Below, piece by piece: positions 44,034-51,113 of a stretch of DNA of 64,000 nucleotides. Numbering within the stretch: position 1 is the stretch's first letter; each line of letters begins with the position of its first letter. The DNA comes from Verrucomicrobiota bacterium (GTDB taxonomy: Bacteria; Verrucomicrobiota; Kiritimatiellia; CAIVKH01), in NCBI GenBank assembly GCA_024233345.1, contig JACKPT010000003.1, forward strand, positions 62,001 to 126,000, written 5' to 3'. Position numbers and translations under genes: made by a program. The notes under the pieces were generated by a model. That model had not been told where the DNA came from and made no database searches. It worked only from the letters and a program-made list of their open reading frames with translations.

Positions 44034-44332
44034 ACCGACTCCCCATCGGGCGCCCGGTTCGGGCGGGCGGCGAACAGAGCATGGGCCAAGAGGTAGCAGT
44101 TGGTGGTTCCGCCCAGCATGGTGACCAGCCAGATCAACCCCAACTTGCCCGCAACCAGCCAGGATCCCGATGCGAGGGCAAGACCTGCCGCGATCATACC
44201 CAACCCAAGGTTGTCCGCCTTGGTCAGCGCGTGCAACCGGCAAAAAGTATCCGGAAACCGCAACAGACCGACCGTGCCGGCAAAAAAGAACAAGGCCCCG
44301 ACAAAACACAGGACCAATGCGATGACATTCAT
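44030..44332 (-). CDS. mrpG: Na+/H+ antiporter subunit G (MrpG)
   Basis: 100-residue membrane protein of the PhaG/MnhG family with three helices. It shows the signature VGLLRFPDTFCRLHALTKAD followed by NLGLGMIAAGLAL. It overlaps both mrpF and the DUF4040 gene by ATGA. Role: accessory subunit of the hetero-oligomeric antiporter. Confidence 0.93.
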   Translation of the reverse strand: MNVIALVLCFVGALFFFAGTVGLLRFPDTFCRLHALTKADNLGLGMIAAGLALASGSWLVAGKLGLIWLVTMLGGTTNCYLLAHALFAARPNRAPDGESV

Positions 44333-44619
44333 GACCGGCCCTCCGCTTCGGTAGCAGGGGGAACCGTAACCCCGACGAGACGGGTGAACGCGACGATGGC
44401 AAGGGTGGCCAGCAGGCTGAACACCAGCGCGACATTCCGGAGCGAGGGCATTTCCATCCGGTGCGCCATCACCAGCAAAAGCGCAACCCCGGTGGTGCCG
44501 AACAACTGGATGGCGAGAATACGATCAGCGGTGGTGGGGCCGCGCACGACACGGACCAGTCCCAACAAAAGATTCAGGACCAGAAACAACTCCAGTATGA
44601 CATAGACGTTGCCCACCAC
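44329..44619 (-). CDS. mrpF: Na+/H+ antiporter subunit F (MrpF)
   Basis: 96-residue membrane protein with three helices and the MrpF signature RVVRGPTTADRILAIQLFGT. First gene of the compact Mrp run. The start is ambiguous: GTG codons at 44619 and 44616 lie directly after GGAGGT, a very short spacing, and no ATG is available. The 74-bp gap to the upstream secreted-protein gene contains no obvious terminator, so the Mrp genes may be read from further upstream. Confidence 0.9.
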   Translation of the reverse strand: MVGNVYVILELFLVLNLLLGLVRVVRGPTTADRILAIQLFGTTGVALLLVMAHRMEMPSLRNVALVFSLLATLAIVAFTRLVGVTVPPATEAEGRS

Positions 44620-44693
44620 ACCTCCAACACAATGAAATTCTCAAGGACACGGACCAAGATAGTCGCAGTTTGGGGGATTGCAAGGGGTTCCGA

Positions 44694-45968
44694 CTAGAAG
44701 TCCCCGGCCGCCCCTCCCACCTGCCGTTCCGCATCATCCAGCAGTCGGCGAAGGGCGGCCGCGCGGGCCGGATCTTCCGGGGCGCCCGGGGCCGGCGGAG
44801 TGAATTCCATTTCCCAATCCGCCTCCACCCGGTCAAGAAAGGTGTGCCGGGCCAAAACGACCTCCTTCCACGCGGCAAATTTCCGGTCGATTCCGGTCAA
44901 TCGTTTCCGAAGGCTGCGGGTGGATGATGGGGGGCGTTCACCAGCGGCAATCTCCTTGAGCAAGCTACTGTAACCATCAAGAATCGCGGCCAGCTCGTCC
45001 TCGGCGGCAACTGAAACTTCCCGCAACTGCATCGAAATCGACAACGCCTGCTCCCGCACCAGGGTCGGATCGGCGGACGCCAGCCAGTGAAGTATGGTCT
45101 GGCCCGGATGTAGCGTGGGATCGGACGGGGTCAGGGACGACAAGATGGCCTCCACCTGCTCCAGGACCTGCACCGGGGAAAGGCCCCGCAGAAGCACGCC
45201 CTGATCCTGCCGGGCGAGCCAGACCTCGAACGCCACTTGTTCCCGGCGGGCCTGGATCCAGAGGGTCTGCTCCTCCAGGGGCAGCCGAAACAGTTCCTCG
45301 AGAACCAGGGGCAGGCGGTTCGATGTGCCGGAGCGCAACCACTCAACCACCGCGCAAGCCCAGGCACGCTGCGACCCCGCTCCGTCGGGAATCTCCCGCA
45401 GCGATAACAGGGTCTCCAGCGGCGGCAGCAATCCCTGCCGCCAGTCTTCCAGGACCATCGCAAGATTTTTCCGCTTCGACTCCGGAAACAGCCCGGCATA
45501 GATTCCCACGACAAACCATTCCGGCAACCTGTCCCACCGGACCGAGTCGGGCAGCCACTGTTGCTGATCCCCCATGAGCAACAACAGCGATCGGGTATGG
45601 CACGTGAGAACCTCATCCAGAGAGAGACCGTCCGGATTCACCAACACCAGCCGCAAAAACCACCCCACGTCGTCTCGTCCCATCCGGGGAACCAGACGGG
45701 CAGGCGTGTCCGGCTCTGCCGCAGCCCTCCAAGTGATGGGGGTGGTGGCGGGGACGGTAAGGGCAATCCCCACGGTGCGCGTCAACCGCTCCTGCACCTC
45801 ATCGGCGAACTGCCCCAGCATCATTGCGTCGGGTTTGTAAAAGCCGACCAGCCGAACCATGCGGCTTGCGGAATAGAGCACCGTCGCCTCGGAGCCAGGT
45901 TCGGGCTGGGCTGCCGCCGAAAAGGATCCCAGCAACAGAACCGCAACGGTCATCGCGAGGCGCTTCAT
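44694..45968 (-). CDS. Secreted protein of unknown function
   Basis: 424-residue protein with a signal peptide (MKRLAMTVAVLLLGSFSAAA). I do not recognise the family. The body is rich in Leu, Trp, Arg and Gln, with helical segments such as RLPEWFVVGIYAGLFPESKR that faintly recall the peptidase-like or DUF proteins encoded near PVC transport genes. No zinc or catalytic motif is visible. A charged coiled-coil-like region (about residues 315-390) precedes a Pro/Ala-rich end. The start overlaps the dtd stop by ATGA. Periplasmic location is likely. Confidence 0.75.
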   Translation of the reverse strand: MKRLAMTVAVLLLGSFSAAAQPEPGSEATVLYSASRMVRLVGFYKPDAMMLGQFADEVQERLTRTVGIALTVPATTPITWRAAAEPDTPARLVPRMGRDDVGWFLRLVLVNPDGLSLDEVLTCHTRSLLLLMGDQQQWLPDSVRWDRLPEWFVVGIYAGLFPESKRKNLAMVLEDWRQGLLPPLETLLSLREIPDGAGSQRAWACAVVEWLRSGTSNRLPLVLEELFRLPLEEQTLWIQARREQVAFEVWLARQDQGVLLRGLSPVQVLEQVEAILSSLTPSDPTLHPGQTILHWLASADPTLVREQALSISMQLREVSVAAEDELAAILDGYSSLLKEIAAGERPPSSTRSLRKRLTGIDRKFAAWKEVVLARHTFLDRVEADWEMEFTPPAPGAPEDPARAAALRRLLDDAERQVGGAAGDF

Positions 45969-46423
45969 GCCTGATCCCGCCCGGTGCTTTCAAGGATCAG
46001 GGTAACCGGGCCGTCATTGACCAGGGCGACCTGCATGTCTCCGCCAAACGTCCCGGTTTCCACCGGGAAACCCTCTGCCCGAAGCGATGCAACAAACTGC
46101 TCATATCCCCGGCGTCCCGGTTCCGGAGAGGCGGCATCCGTATAGCCGGGACGGTTGCCCTTTCGGCAATCACCATAGAGGGTGAATTGACTGATGACCA
46201 GAAAGGCCCCTCCCGGCACTGCGGCGATTGACTCATTCATCTTCCCGTCGGCATCGCTGAAAATCCGCAACCGGGAAACCTTCCGGGCCAGCCACAGGGC
46301 ATCGGAATCGGTATCGGCATTCCCGACGCCGCACAGGATCAGCATCCCGGGGCCGATTCGACCCACCACCTGGTCCCGGATCGAAACGGAAGCGTGCAGG
46401 ACACGTTGGATGACCAGGCGCAT
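45965..46423 (-). CDS. dtd: D-aminoacyl-tRNA deacylase
   Basis: 152-residue enzyme that removes D-amino acids (and glycine from tRNA-Ala) from mischarged tRNAs. Both active-site blocks are intact: SQFTLYGDCRKGNRP and the Gly-Pro motif in VNDGPVTLILES. Length is normal. It lies 15 bp after the degenerate-ATPase gene and overlaps the next secreted-protein gene by ATGA. Confidence 0.96.
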   Translation of the reverse strand: MRLVIQRVLHASVSIRDQVVGRIGPGMLILCGVGNADTDSDALWLARKVSRLRIFSDADGKMNESIAAVPGGAFLVISQFTLYGDCRKGNRPGYTDAASPEPGRRGYEQFVASLRAEGFPVETGTFGGDMQVALVNDGPVTLILESTGRDQA

Positions 46424-46438
46424 GCGGCCCTCGGCAGA

Positions 46439-48154
46439 TCAGCTTTCGACGCGCATGATCCGCAGCGAGGGCAGCCGGTTCAAGGCTGCCGATAGCTCGT
46501 ACCGGCGGGGGCGGGCGAGGTTGTGACGGAGGTCATCGGTCAGGCAATCCAGGCCCTCGGTGCTGAGGTCGCGGTCAATCAAATCCAGCAGCTCATGCAC
46601 GGGACGCATATCATCCAGATAGCGACGGCGGGCATAATCCAGAATCACCCCGATGGTTTCCAGCTGGGACGGGTCAGCCAACTGAATGACATGATCCAGC
46701 GACAGACGGCTCCGGCCAAATTGCAGGGTCTGCCCGTCGAGAACCCGGACCAGGCTTTCGGTCTGGCCAACGCTGGGATCTATACTACTGGGAATAATCC
46801 ACCGCTGGCGCTCCATGGTTACCGTCCAGTCCACCTCGGACATCTTGCTCGCGGACAGGTCGGCAATCGCCGCTTTGGCCTGCTCGGTGATATCGGAAAC
46901 CTGATAGTTATCCACCAGCAACACCGTGTCGGCAACCGGGATCCACTCGGCGGCCACGGTATTCCCGGAGACCACAAACGAAACCGCCAGCTCCTCGGCC
47001 ATCTGGCGGGCGCGGGCGGACAGGGGAATCCACTTGGGAGTTGCCTCAGGATTTCGCAGCGAATTCAGCCGGGAATCCTGGGCCAAAAAACCCGGATACG
47101 AGTCCTGTTCATCAAACAGGAGGAGCCTCGCCCCCGCCTCGATCGCCTCCATCATCGAGGCCGCCTGGGAAAGACAGGCACCGGCATGGTCGGAGGAATA
47201 CCGGTCTGCCTGCATGTCGTGCAGGGTGGTGAAGGGCCGGAGATCGACCTGCTGCACGCTGCGCCCGGTATCCGAAGCGACATAGACCGCATCGGGAAGA
47301 GTGACCACATATTCCCGGCCATCCCCGGGGATATGATTGAACACCCCGGCGGCCAGGGCTCGGGTCAGTTCGTTGCGCCCGGAAAAATCGTCGCCGAGGA
47401 TCAGGGTGATCCCGTGATGGATCCCCAACCCGCGCAGGGCCCCGGCATTGGGTACCTCCAATTCGGTGAGCAATGAGCGGTGAACGGATAAGGCCTGGTC
47501 CTGGCCATAGTCAGGTAAATCCGTGCCCCCGTCGCGCCCGAGCAGGGAACCCTCGGAAACAAATCCGACCAACCCCCGCGAGGACAAAAGCGACCGGGCC
47601 TGATCGGCATCTTCCATCAGGAAAACCGAGGTGTCGATTTCCGACGGGTTGAGATTGCAATAGAGCAGACTCCGGTTTACCAACTCGGGAAGATCGGAGA
47701 AGAAGGTGTCGATCAAACCGGCGCTGACAATACGGCCCCGCTTGATGGGAAACCGGACTTCCACCCGCGCCTCAATCAGATCCTCGGAAACCTGCAGGGA
47801 GGACCGGGGCAAAATCTTCTGGCCCGGGGCAGGAAGATGCACCCGGCGAACCGCCACCCCGTCGTCATTGAACCGGGCCAGATCGGAAAGCGATTCCGCT
47901 ACCTTGCGGGTGAGCAAATCCTCAAGCGCGGTTCGGCGGATTGGGGTGTTGAAAATATAGGCGGGAAATCCGGCGATGGATTGGGGAACCCGAATCACAA
48001 TCACCACCTTCTCGTCATCGGCCTGAACCGGGACCCGGGTGATCCGGACCACGAACCGGGAAAAGTCGTAGTCTCCGACCACCCGCTCGTATTCCGTGAA
48101 GTCCTTCCCCTCCAACTCGCTCAGAATCTGATAAAACTCGCGCTTGTCTTTCAC
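46439..48154 (-). CDS. ABC-class P-loop ATPase homologue with degenerate Walker A
   Basis: 571-residue member of the 'predicted ATPase of the ABC class' family. Family landmarks are clear: VFNHIPGDGREYVVT after the P-loop position, GRSVQQVDLRPF, the SQAASMMEAIEAGARLLLFD segment, and a long C-terminal helical region. The P-loop itself reads LGDDFSGRNELT (residues 254-261 are GDDFSGRN). The invariant Lys is Arg260 and the Ser/Thr is Asn261, and the usual acidic run after FDE is FDEQDSYPGF. The start is GTG at 48154 with GGGAGG about 6 nt upstream. ATP hydrolysis therefore looks unlikely unless Arg substitutes. It follows two zinc-ribbon genes and precedes dtd, all closely spaced. Confidence 0.85.
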   Translation of the reverse strand: MKDKREFYQILSELEGKDFTEYERVVGDYDFSRFVVRITRVPVQADDEKVVIVIRVPQSIAGFPAYIFNTPIRRTALEDLLTRKVAESLSDLARFNDDGVAVRRVHLPAPGQKILPRSSLQVSEDLIEARVEVRFPIKRGRIVSAGLIDTFFSDLPELVNRSLLYCNLNPSEIDTSVFLMEDADQARSLLSSRGLVGFVSEGSLLGRDGGTDLPDYGQDQALSVHRSLLTELEVPNAGALRGLGIHHGITLILGDDFSGRNELTRALAAGVFNHIPGDGREYVVTLPDAVYVASDTGRSVQQVDLRPFTTLHDMQADRYSSDHAGACLSQAASMMEAIEAGARLLLFDEQDSYPGFLAQDSRLNSLRNPEATPKWIPLSARARQMAEELAVSFVVSGNTVAAEWIPVADTVLLVDNYQVSDITEQAKAAIADLSASKMSEVDWTVTMERQRWIIPSSIDPSVGQTESLVRVLDGQTLQFGRSRLSLDHVIQLADPSQLETIGVILDYARRRYLDDMRPVHELLDLIDRDLSTEGLDCLTDDLRHNLARPRRYELSAALNRLPSLRIMRVES

Positions 48155-48167
48155 CGCATGCCTCCCA

Positions 48168-48905
48168 TTATGGTTCGACCCGACCCCCGGTGCCGATCCG
48201 GACCTGATCCACCTGAGGATCCCACAAAGTCAGGCGCTTGAGAATCTGTTGCTCTTCCACCATGCCGCCAAACACGCCCGCCAACTGCTTCTGAACCCGG
48301 GCTCGAAAAACCTTGGGCAGAGGCAAGTGCCCGATGGATACCGAAGCCGGGACAAACCGCCAGCCCTGAGGACCGGTTTGGCCAGTGCCCTTGACCGTAT
48401 AAGTCAGGGGCAGCGGACCCAAGTTCCCGCCAAACCCAACCTTGATCTGGTCGGGTTCGAGGTCCACCCGGATTTCCTTGAGTTGGTAGGAAAAGCCGCC
48501 AGGGGCCCGCTGGCCCTGCACCGCCTGCTGTAGATAGGCATTCACCTCTTTTTCAAAGACCAGCAATTGCTGAGCACGGGCATCGAGGATGGCGATTCGC
48601 AGCATCTCTATTTTCTGGGACAATCGCTCGGCATCCTGGGTCTCCCCCATCTCCCCGATCTGCCCCGCGGGCATCACCAGGGCAATCATGCTCCCCAGGA
48701 CGATGGCAAACACCAGCCAGCGAATCCATTGGGATACCATGCCCACCATCCCGCGATCCTCACGGTGCTCACGCTTCCGTTCCTTTTTGACCGAGCGCTG
48801 GACATTCTTCTCGGTCAGGTCCAGTTTGGCTCCGCACTGGGTGCAGAATAGCACTCCCAACCGGTTGGTCGCTCCACATTGTTTACATGCAATCGTTGCG
48901 CTCAT
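48168..48905 (-). CDS. Zinc-ribbon membrane protein of unknown function
   Basis: 245-residue protein. The N-terminus is a zinc ribbon with two CxxC pairs (IACKQCGATNR, VLFCTQCGAKLD), then a basic linker, then one membrane helix (about residues 60-80, WIRWLVFAIVLGSMIALVM), and a C-terminal domain of ~160 residues of no known family. The zinc ribbon faces the cytoplasm if the topology is as predicted. It overlaps the upstream FmdB gene by ATGA and lies 13 bp from the ATPase homologue, so the three are probably expressed together. Confidence 0.8.
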   Translation of the reverse strand: MSATIACKQCGATNRLGVLFCTQCGAKLDLTEKNVQRSVKKERKREHREDRGMVGMVSQWIRWLVFAIVLGSMIALVMPAGQIGEMGETQDAERLSQKIEMLRIAILDARAQQLLVFEKEVNAYLQQAVQGQRAPGGFSYQLKEIRVDLEPDQIKVGFGGNLGPLPLTYTVKGTGQTGPQGWRFVPASVSIGHLPLPKVFRARVQKQLAGVFGGMVEEQQILKRLTLWDPQVDQVRIGTGGRVEP

Positions 48906-49210
48906 GCGTCCTTTTTAGCCGTTTTGGGTGGCTTTTTGGTGTCTTTGGCGGCCTTCGCCGACGAAGCATCGCTCTTGGTTTCGGAGGTCGAGGCGGGTTT
49001 GTCGGCGGTGGCACCCTTCTTGTAGTTCTCGCTGCGGTAATCGGTGATATAAAAACCGCTTCCCTTGAACAGGAGGCCCGCACCGGTGCCGATTTTCCGC
49101 ACCACTTTGCCCTTGCACTTCGGACACCGCTTCAGCGGTTCCTCGGTCATGCTCTGGAACCGATCAAATTCATGACCGCATTTTTGACATTCGTATTCGT
49201 ACGTAGGCAT
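48902..49210 (-). CDS. FmdB-family zinc-ribbon protein
   Basis: 102-residue protein. It starts MPTYEYECQKCGHEFDRFQ and has a second CPKCKGKVVRK pair, the FmdB/CxxC_CxxC_SSSS zinc ribbon, followed by GTGAGLLFKGSGFYITDYR. The tail is a low-complexity Ala/Lys/Ser/Thr stretch ending in TAKKDA. The ATG at 49210 gives the canonical N-terminus. Function in the family is mostly unknown, with a suspected regulatory role. It is the first gene of the run to the Mrp operon. Confidence 0.88.
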   Translation of the reverse strand: MPTYEYECQKCGHEFDRFQSMTEEPLKRCPKCKGKVVRKIGTGAGLLFKGSGFYITDYRSENYKKGATADKPASTSETKSDASSAKAAKDTKKPPKTAKKDA

Positions 49211-49896
49211 ACCCATCCCGTGTTGGAAGAACCGCGAAACTATAGGAACCAGCCCCCCCAATGTCAAACGTCCCATGCCAAAGGATTGGGGCGGACCGAG
49301 ACCCTGTGCCCACCTCAGCCAGCCGCAACAGGTGGACAGGTGCAGGCCCTGCTCCCGACAAAACGCGGCCTTGCCCAAGCCACTCGTGGTGATGCCACCG
49401 CCATTCAAAACAATCGCCTGGGGGCTTACGCCCCCAGACTCCCGGAGGGTAAAAGATCCAAAGGTCAAAGGGAATCATATACGTACGCTTATACGCACGC
49501 TGGTGGGCAAGCTTTGTCAACGATCCTCATCTTGGCGAACGGTACACCGTTCCTCTCGATGGACTTGTTATCGTCAAATATTCCTCGACTCCAGCGAGAA
49601 GAGATTCGGGCGAAAGATAAAGGGATGGAGATGCCCAACCCCGTCATCTTTTGCCCTACTCTTTTGCCCAAGCGATAATGGGGATACCCATTGATTTATT
49701 CAATAGGTCATCCCCATTCCACGTAGCACCAGTAGGGCCTGACCCCGCCCCCCTCTATTTAATATTTTAACGGGTATCCCCCTCAAGTGGGAGAGGTATC
49801 CACAATAAACGGTTCAACTCTGCCCCTGTGCGTCTATGTTCATTGCGTTCTTTTCCGCCAACGAGACGCCTCATAATTTCGAGCGCAGCGAGAATA
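49211..49896. other. Non-coding stretch between FmdB and VapC genes
   Basis: No reading frame with protein-like character was found in these 686 bp. It holds a GC-rich hairpin at 49418-49437 (CTGGGGGC, four-base loop, GCCCCCAG) about 210 bp upstream of the FmdB gene, followed on the minus strand by no T-run. A REP-like core GGCCTGACCCC lies at 49737-49747. Base composition changes here from GC-rich to AT-richer sequence, marking the left edge of the accessory region. Confidence 0.6.
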
Positions 49897-50271
49897 TCAT
49901 GCAGGCGGTTGTTGGCCGAAGCCAAGTCCAAGCTCCTCTGCGGCGGCGCTCAGGCGTTTGTCCTTCGTCCAAAGGGGATGCTCGCTCACCTTGCTGGATA
50001 CGAGCAGATGAACATCGATCAGCCCAAGTCCTCTTCCTGCCGGGGAGTGCTGCTCGATGAAAAACAGGATCTCGTCATCCTCGACCCGTTCAACCGCCGG
50101 AAGGGAATGCAGGAGCGAGAGGAGTTCCTTCCGATTCGCGAGGTTGCCGCAGGCCAACTCCCCAACAACGAAGGGGTGAATGACGACCTCGCCATTGTCC
50201 AGCAATCCCGCGAGCCGGGACGAGGTTTTGCGAAGGTGATCGATCCATACCGAGGTATCGACCAGGACCAT
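49897..50271 (-). CDS. vapC: VapC-type PIN-domain toxin (ribonuclease)
   Basis: 124-residue PIN-domain RNase. The acidic residues are in place: VLVDTSVWIDHLR (first Asp), VGELACG (Glu), LIDVHLLVSS (Asp) and WTKDKRL (Asp). Length is standard. The start at 50271 overlaps the antitoxin stop by one base (TGATG), and together they form a complete type II toxin-antitoxin pair at the edge of the accessory region. Likely targets are tRNA or rRNA; this is from family knowledge. Confidence 0.93.
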   Translation of the reverse strand: MVLVDTSVWIDHLRKTSSRLAGLLDNGEVVIHPFVVGELACGNLANRKELLSLLHSLPAVERVEDDEILFFIEQHSPAGRGLGLIDVHLLVSSKVSEHPLWTKDKRLSAAAEELGLGFGQQPPA

Positions 50272-50462
50272 CAGCGCGGCCTCCGCCGGGGGACGGGGCG
50301 AAGTCCAGGTTCACTTCCCCCCAGTTTGGACAAGCGGCGTGCAGCCTCGCGAGCGATCAAGCTCTGCAAGCCCATCCGAACCAAGGTTGTCTTCTCCTGC
50401 ACGCCGGTGAGGCGAGACGCTTTCTCCAGAATGGCATCGTCTATGTTGAGTGTTGTTCTCAT
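50271..50462 (-). CDS. vapB: VapB-type antitoxin
   Basis: 63-residue antitoxin with an N-terminal ribbon-helix-helix (MRTTLNIDDAILEKASRLTG) and a basic Arg/Pro-rich C-terminal tail that would wrap the toxin. It precedes vapC with a one-base overlap. A 7-7 dyad (50471-50493) immediately upstream of the start is a fitting autoregulatory operator. Confidence 0.9.
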   Translation of the reverse strand: MRTTLNIDDAILEKASRLTGVQEKTTLVRMGLQSLIAREAARRLSKLGGSEPGLRPVPRRRPR

Positions 50463-50470
50463 GCAGATAA

Positions 50471-50493
50471 ATATGCACTATTCATATGCATAT
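50471..50493. promoter_or_regulatory. Dyad operator candidate upstream of vapBC
   Basis: Perfect inverted repeat ATATGCA - 9 nt - TGCATAT, ending 9 bp from the vapB start codon, with AT-rich flanks. RHH antitoxins bind this kind of site and autoregulate. A TTGATA hexamer on the minus strand (50493-50498) may be the -35 element; no clear -10 could be assigned. Confidence 0.6.
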
Positions 50494-50626
50494 ATCAACG
50501 GCCAACGCTCAGCGTGACGATCGTTTCACGCCGTTGTCGGAAGCCCTGTTCATTTTGCCTCATGAACAAAACACCGAAACTCCTCCTGCCGTTTCTCGAT
50601 CGAGACACGCACCGTCTGAGGGTGAT

Positions 50627-50710
50627 GGGGTCAGGCCTTGTTTAGTGTATGACGTTGTATAAGCATTATGCAAGGCCTGACCCCTCCAATCAGGCCTGAC
50701 CCCTCCAATC
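50627..50710. repeat. REP-like inverted repeat plus 19-bp tandem repeat
   Basis: GGGGTCAGGCCTTG (50627-50640) and its exact reverse complement CAAGGCCTGACCCC (50671-50684) flank a 30-nt AT-rich spacer. The right arm runs into two perfect tandem copies of a 19-bp unit beginning AGGCCTGACCCC (50673-50691 and 50692-50710). A related core is at 49737-49747. Such GGGGTCAGGCC arms are common in REP/RAYT-type extragenic elements; no transposase lies inside. Confidence 0.75.
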
Positions 50711-50755
50711 TACATTCCGGGTAAATTAATCCGCACTTCTTGACATAGACGACAA

Positions 50756-50788
50756 TCGAGGCAGGCGGTGCAATACCGCCTGCCTCGA
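50756..50788. repeat. 14-bp-arm perfect hairpin downstream of the winged-helix gene
   Basis: TCGAGGCAGGCGGT (50756-50769), five-base loop, and the exact complement (50775-50788). It lies 88 bp after the stop of the 78-aa gene on the minus strand. There is no T-run, so it may be an mRNA-end stabiliser, a factor-dependent terminator or a mobile-element remnant. Confidence 0.6.
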
Positions 50789-50876
50789 TAGAAGACGCTA
50801 GCGACCGTCACCTTTGCAATGCCACCGAACTTGTCAACCGACAAACACAAACACCGGACAATCCTAGATGCCTTCC

Positions 50877-51113
50877 TTATTTATGCCCAGCGCCGAGAGC
50901 ATAGTCCACGCGACTAATACGGTCGCCAGCTACTGAGACTAGTCCGATCCTCGCGAGCTCGTCAACGGTATCGTCGACATCCTGAGCAGCCCCAATACGC
51001 GAGACGCCTCCCTGCCTCCTGATTTCATCTGCAAGCTCTCTCGTACTAAAGCTCTCTCCGCTTCCCACATAGGTGTAGAGTACTCTCTTTGCGATGTTAA
51101 ATTCTTTGCACAT
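50877..51113 (-). CDS. Small winged-helix-like partner of the HD protein
   Basis: 78-residue protein starting MCKEFNIAKRVLYTYVGSGE. The helix pattern ESFSTRELADEIRRQGG followed by DDTVDELARIGLVSVAGDRI suggests a small winged-helix fold with an ATP-independent, DNA- or protein-binding role. I do not recognise a named family. The start at 51113 has a very strong site (GGAGGTGA, 4-5 nt away) and overlaps the HD gene's TAA by one base (TAATG), so the two are translationally coupled and their dosage is linked. No other gene lies on this strand before vapB. A repressor, inhibitor or specificity subunit of the HD enzyme are all possible. Confidence 0.75.
   Translation of the reverse strand: MCKEFNIAKRVLYTYVGSGESFSTRELADEIRRQGGVSRIGAAQDVDDTVDELARIGLVSVAGDRISRVDYALGAGHK

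Noticed and set aside
49170..49520. 116-codon minus-strand frame overlapping the FmdB gene
   Set aside because: It overlaps the FmdB gene in another frame and has no recognisable sequence features.
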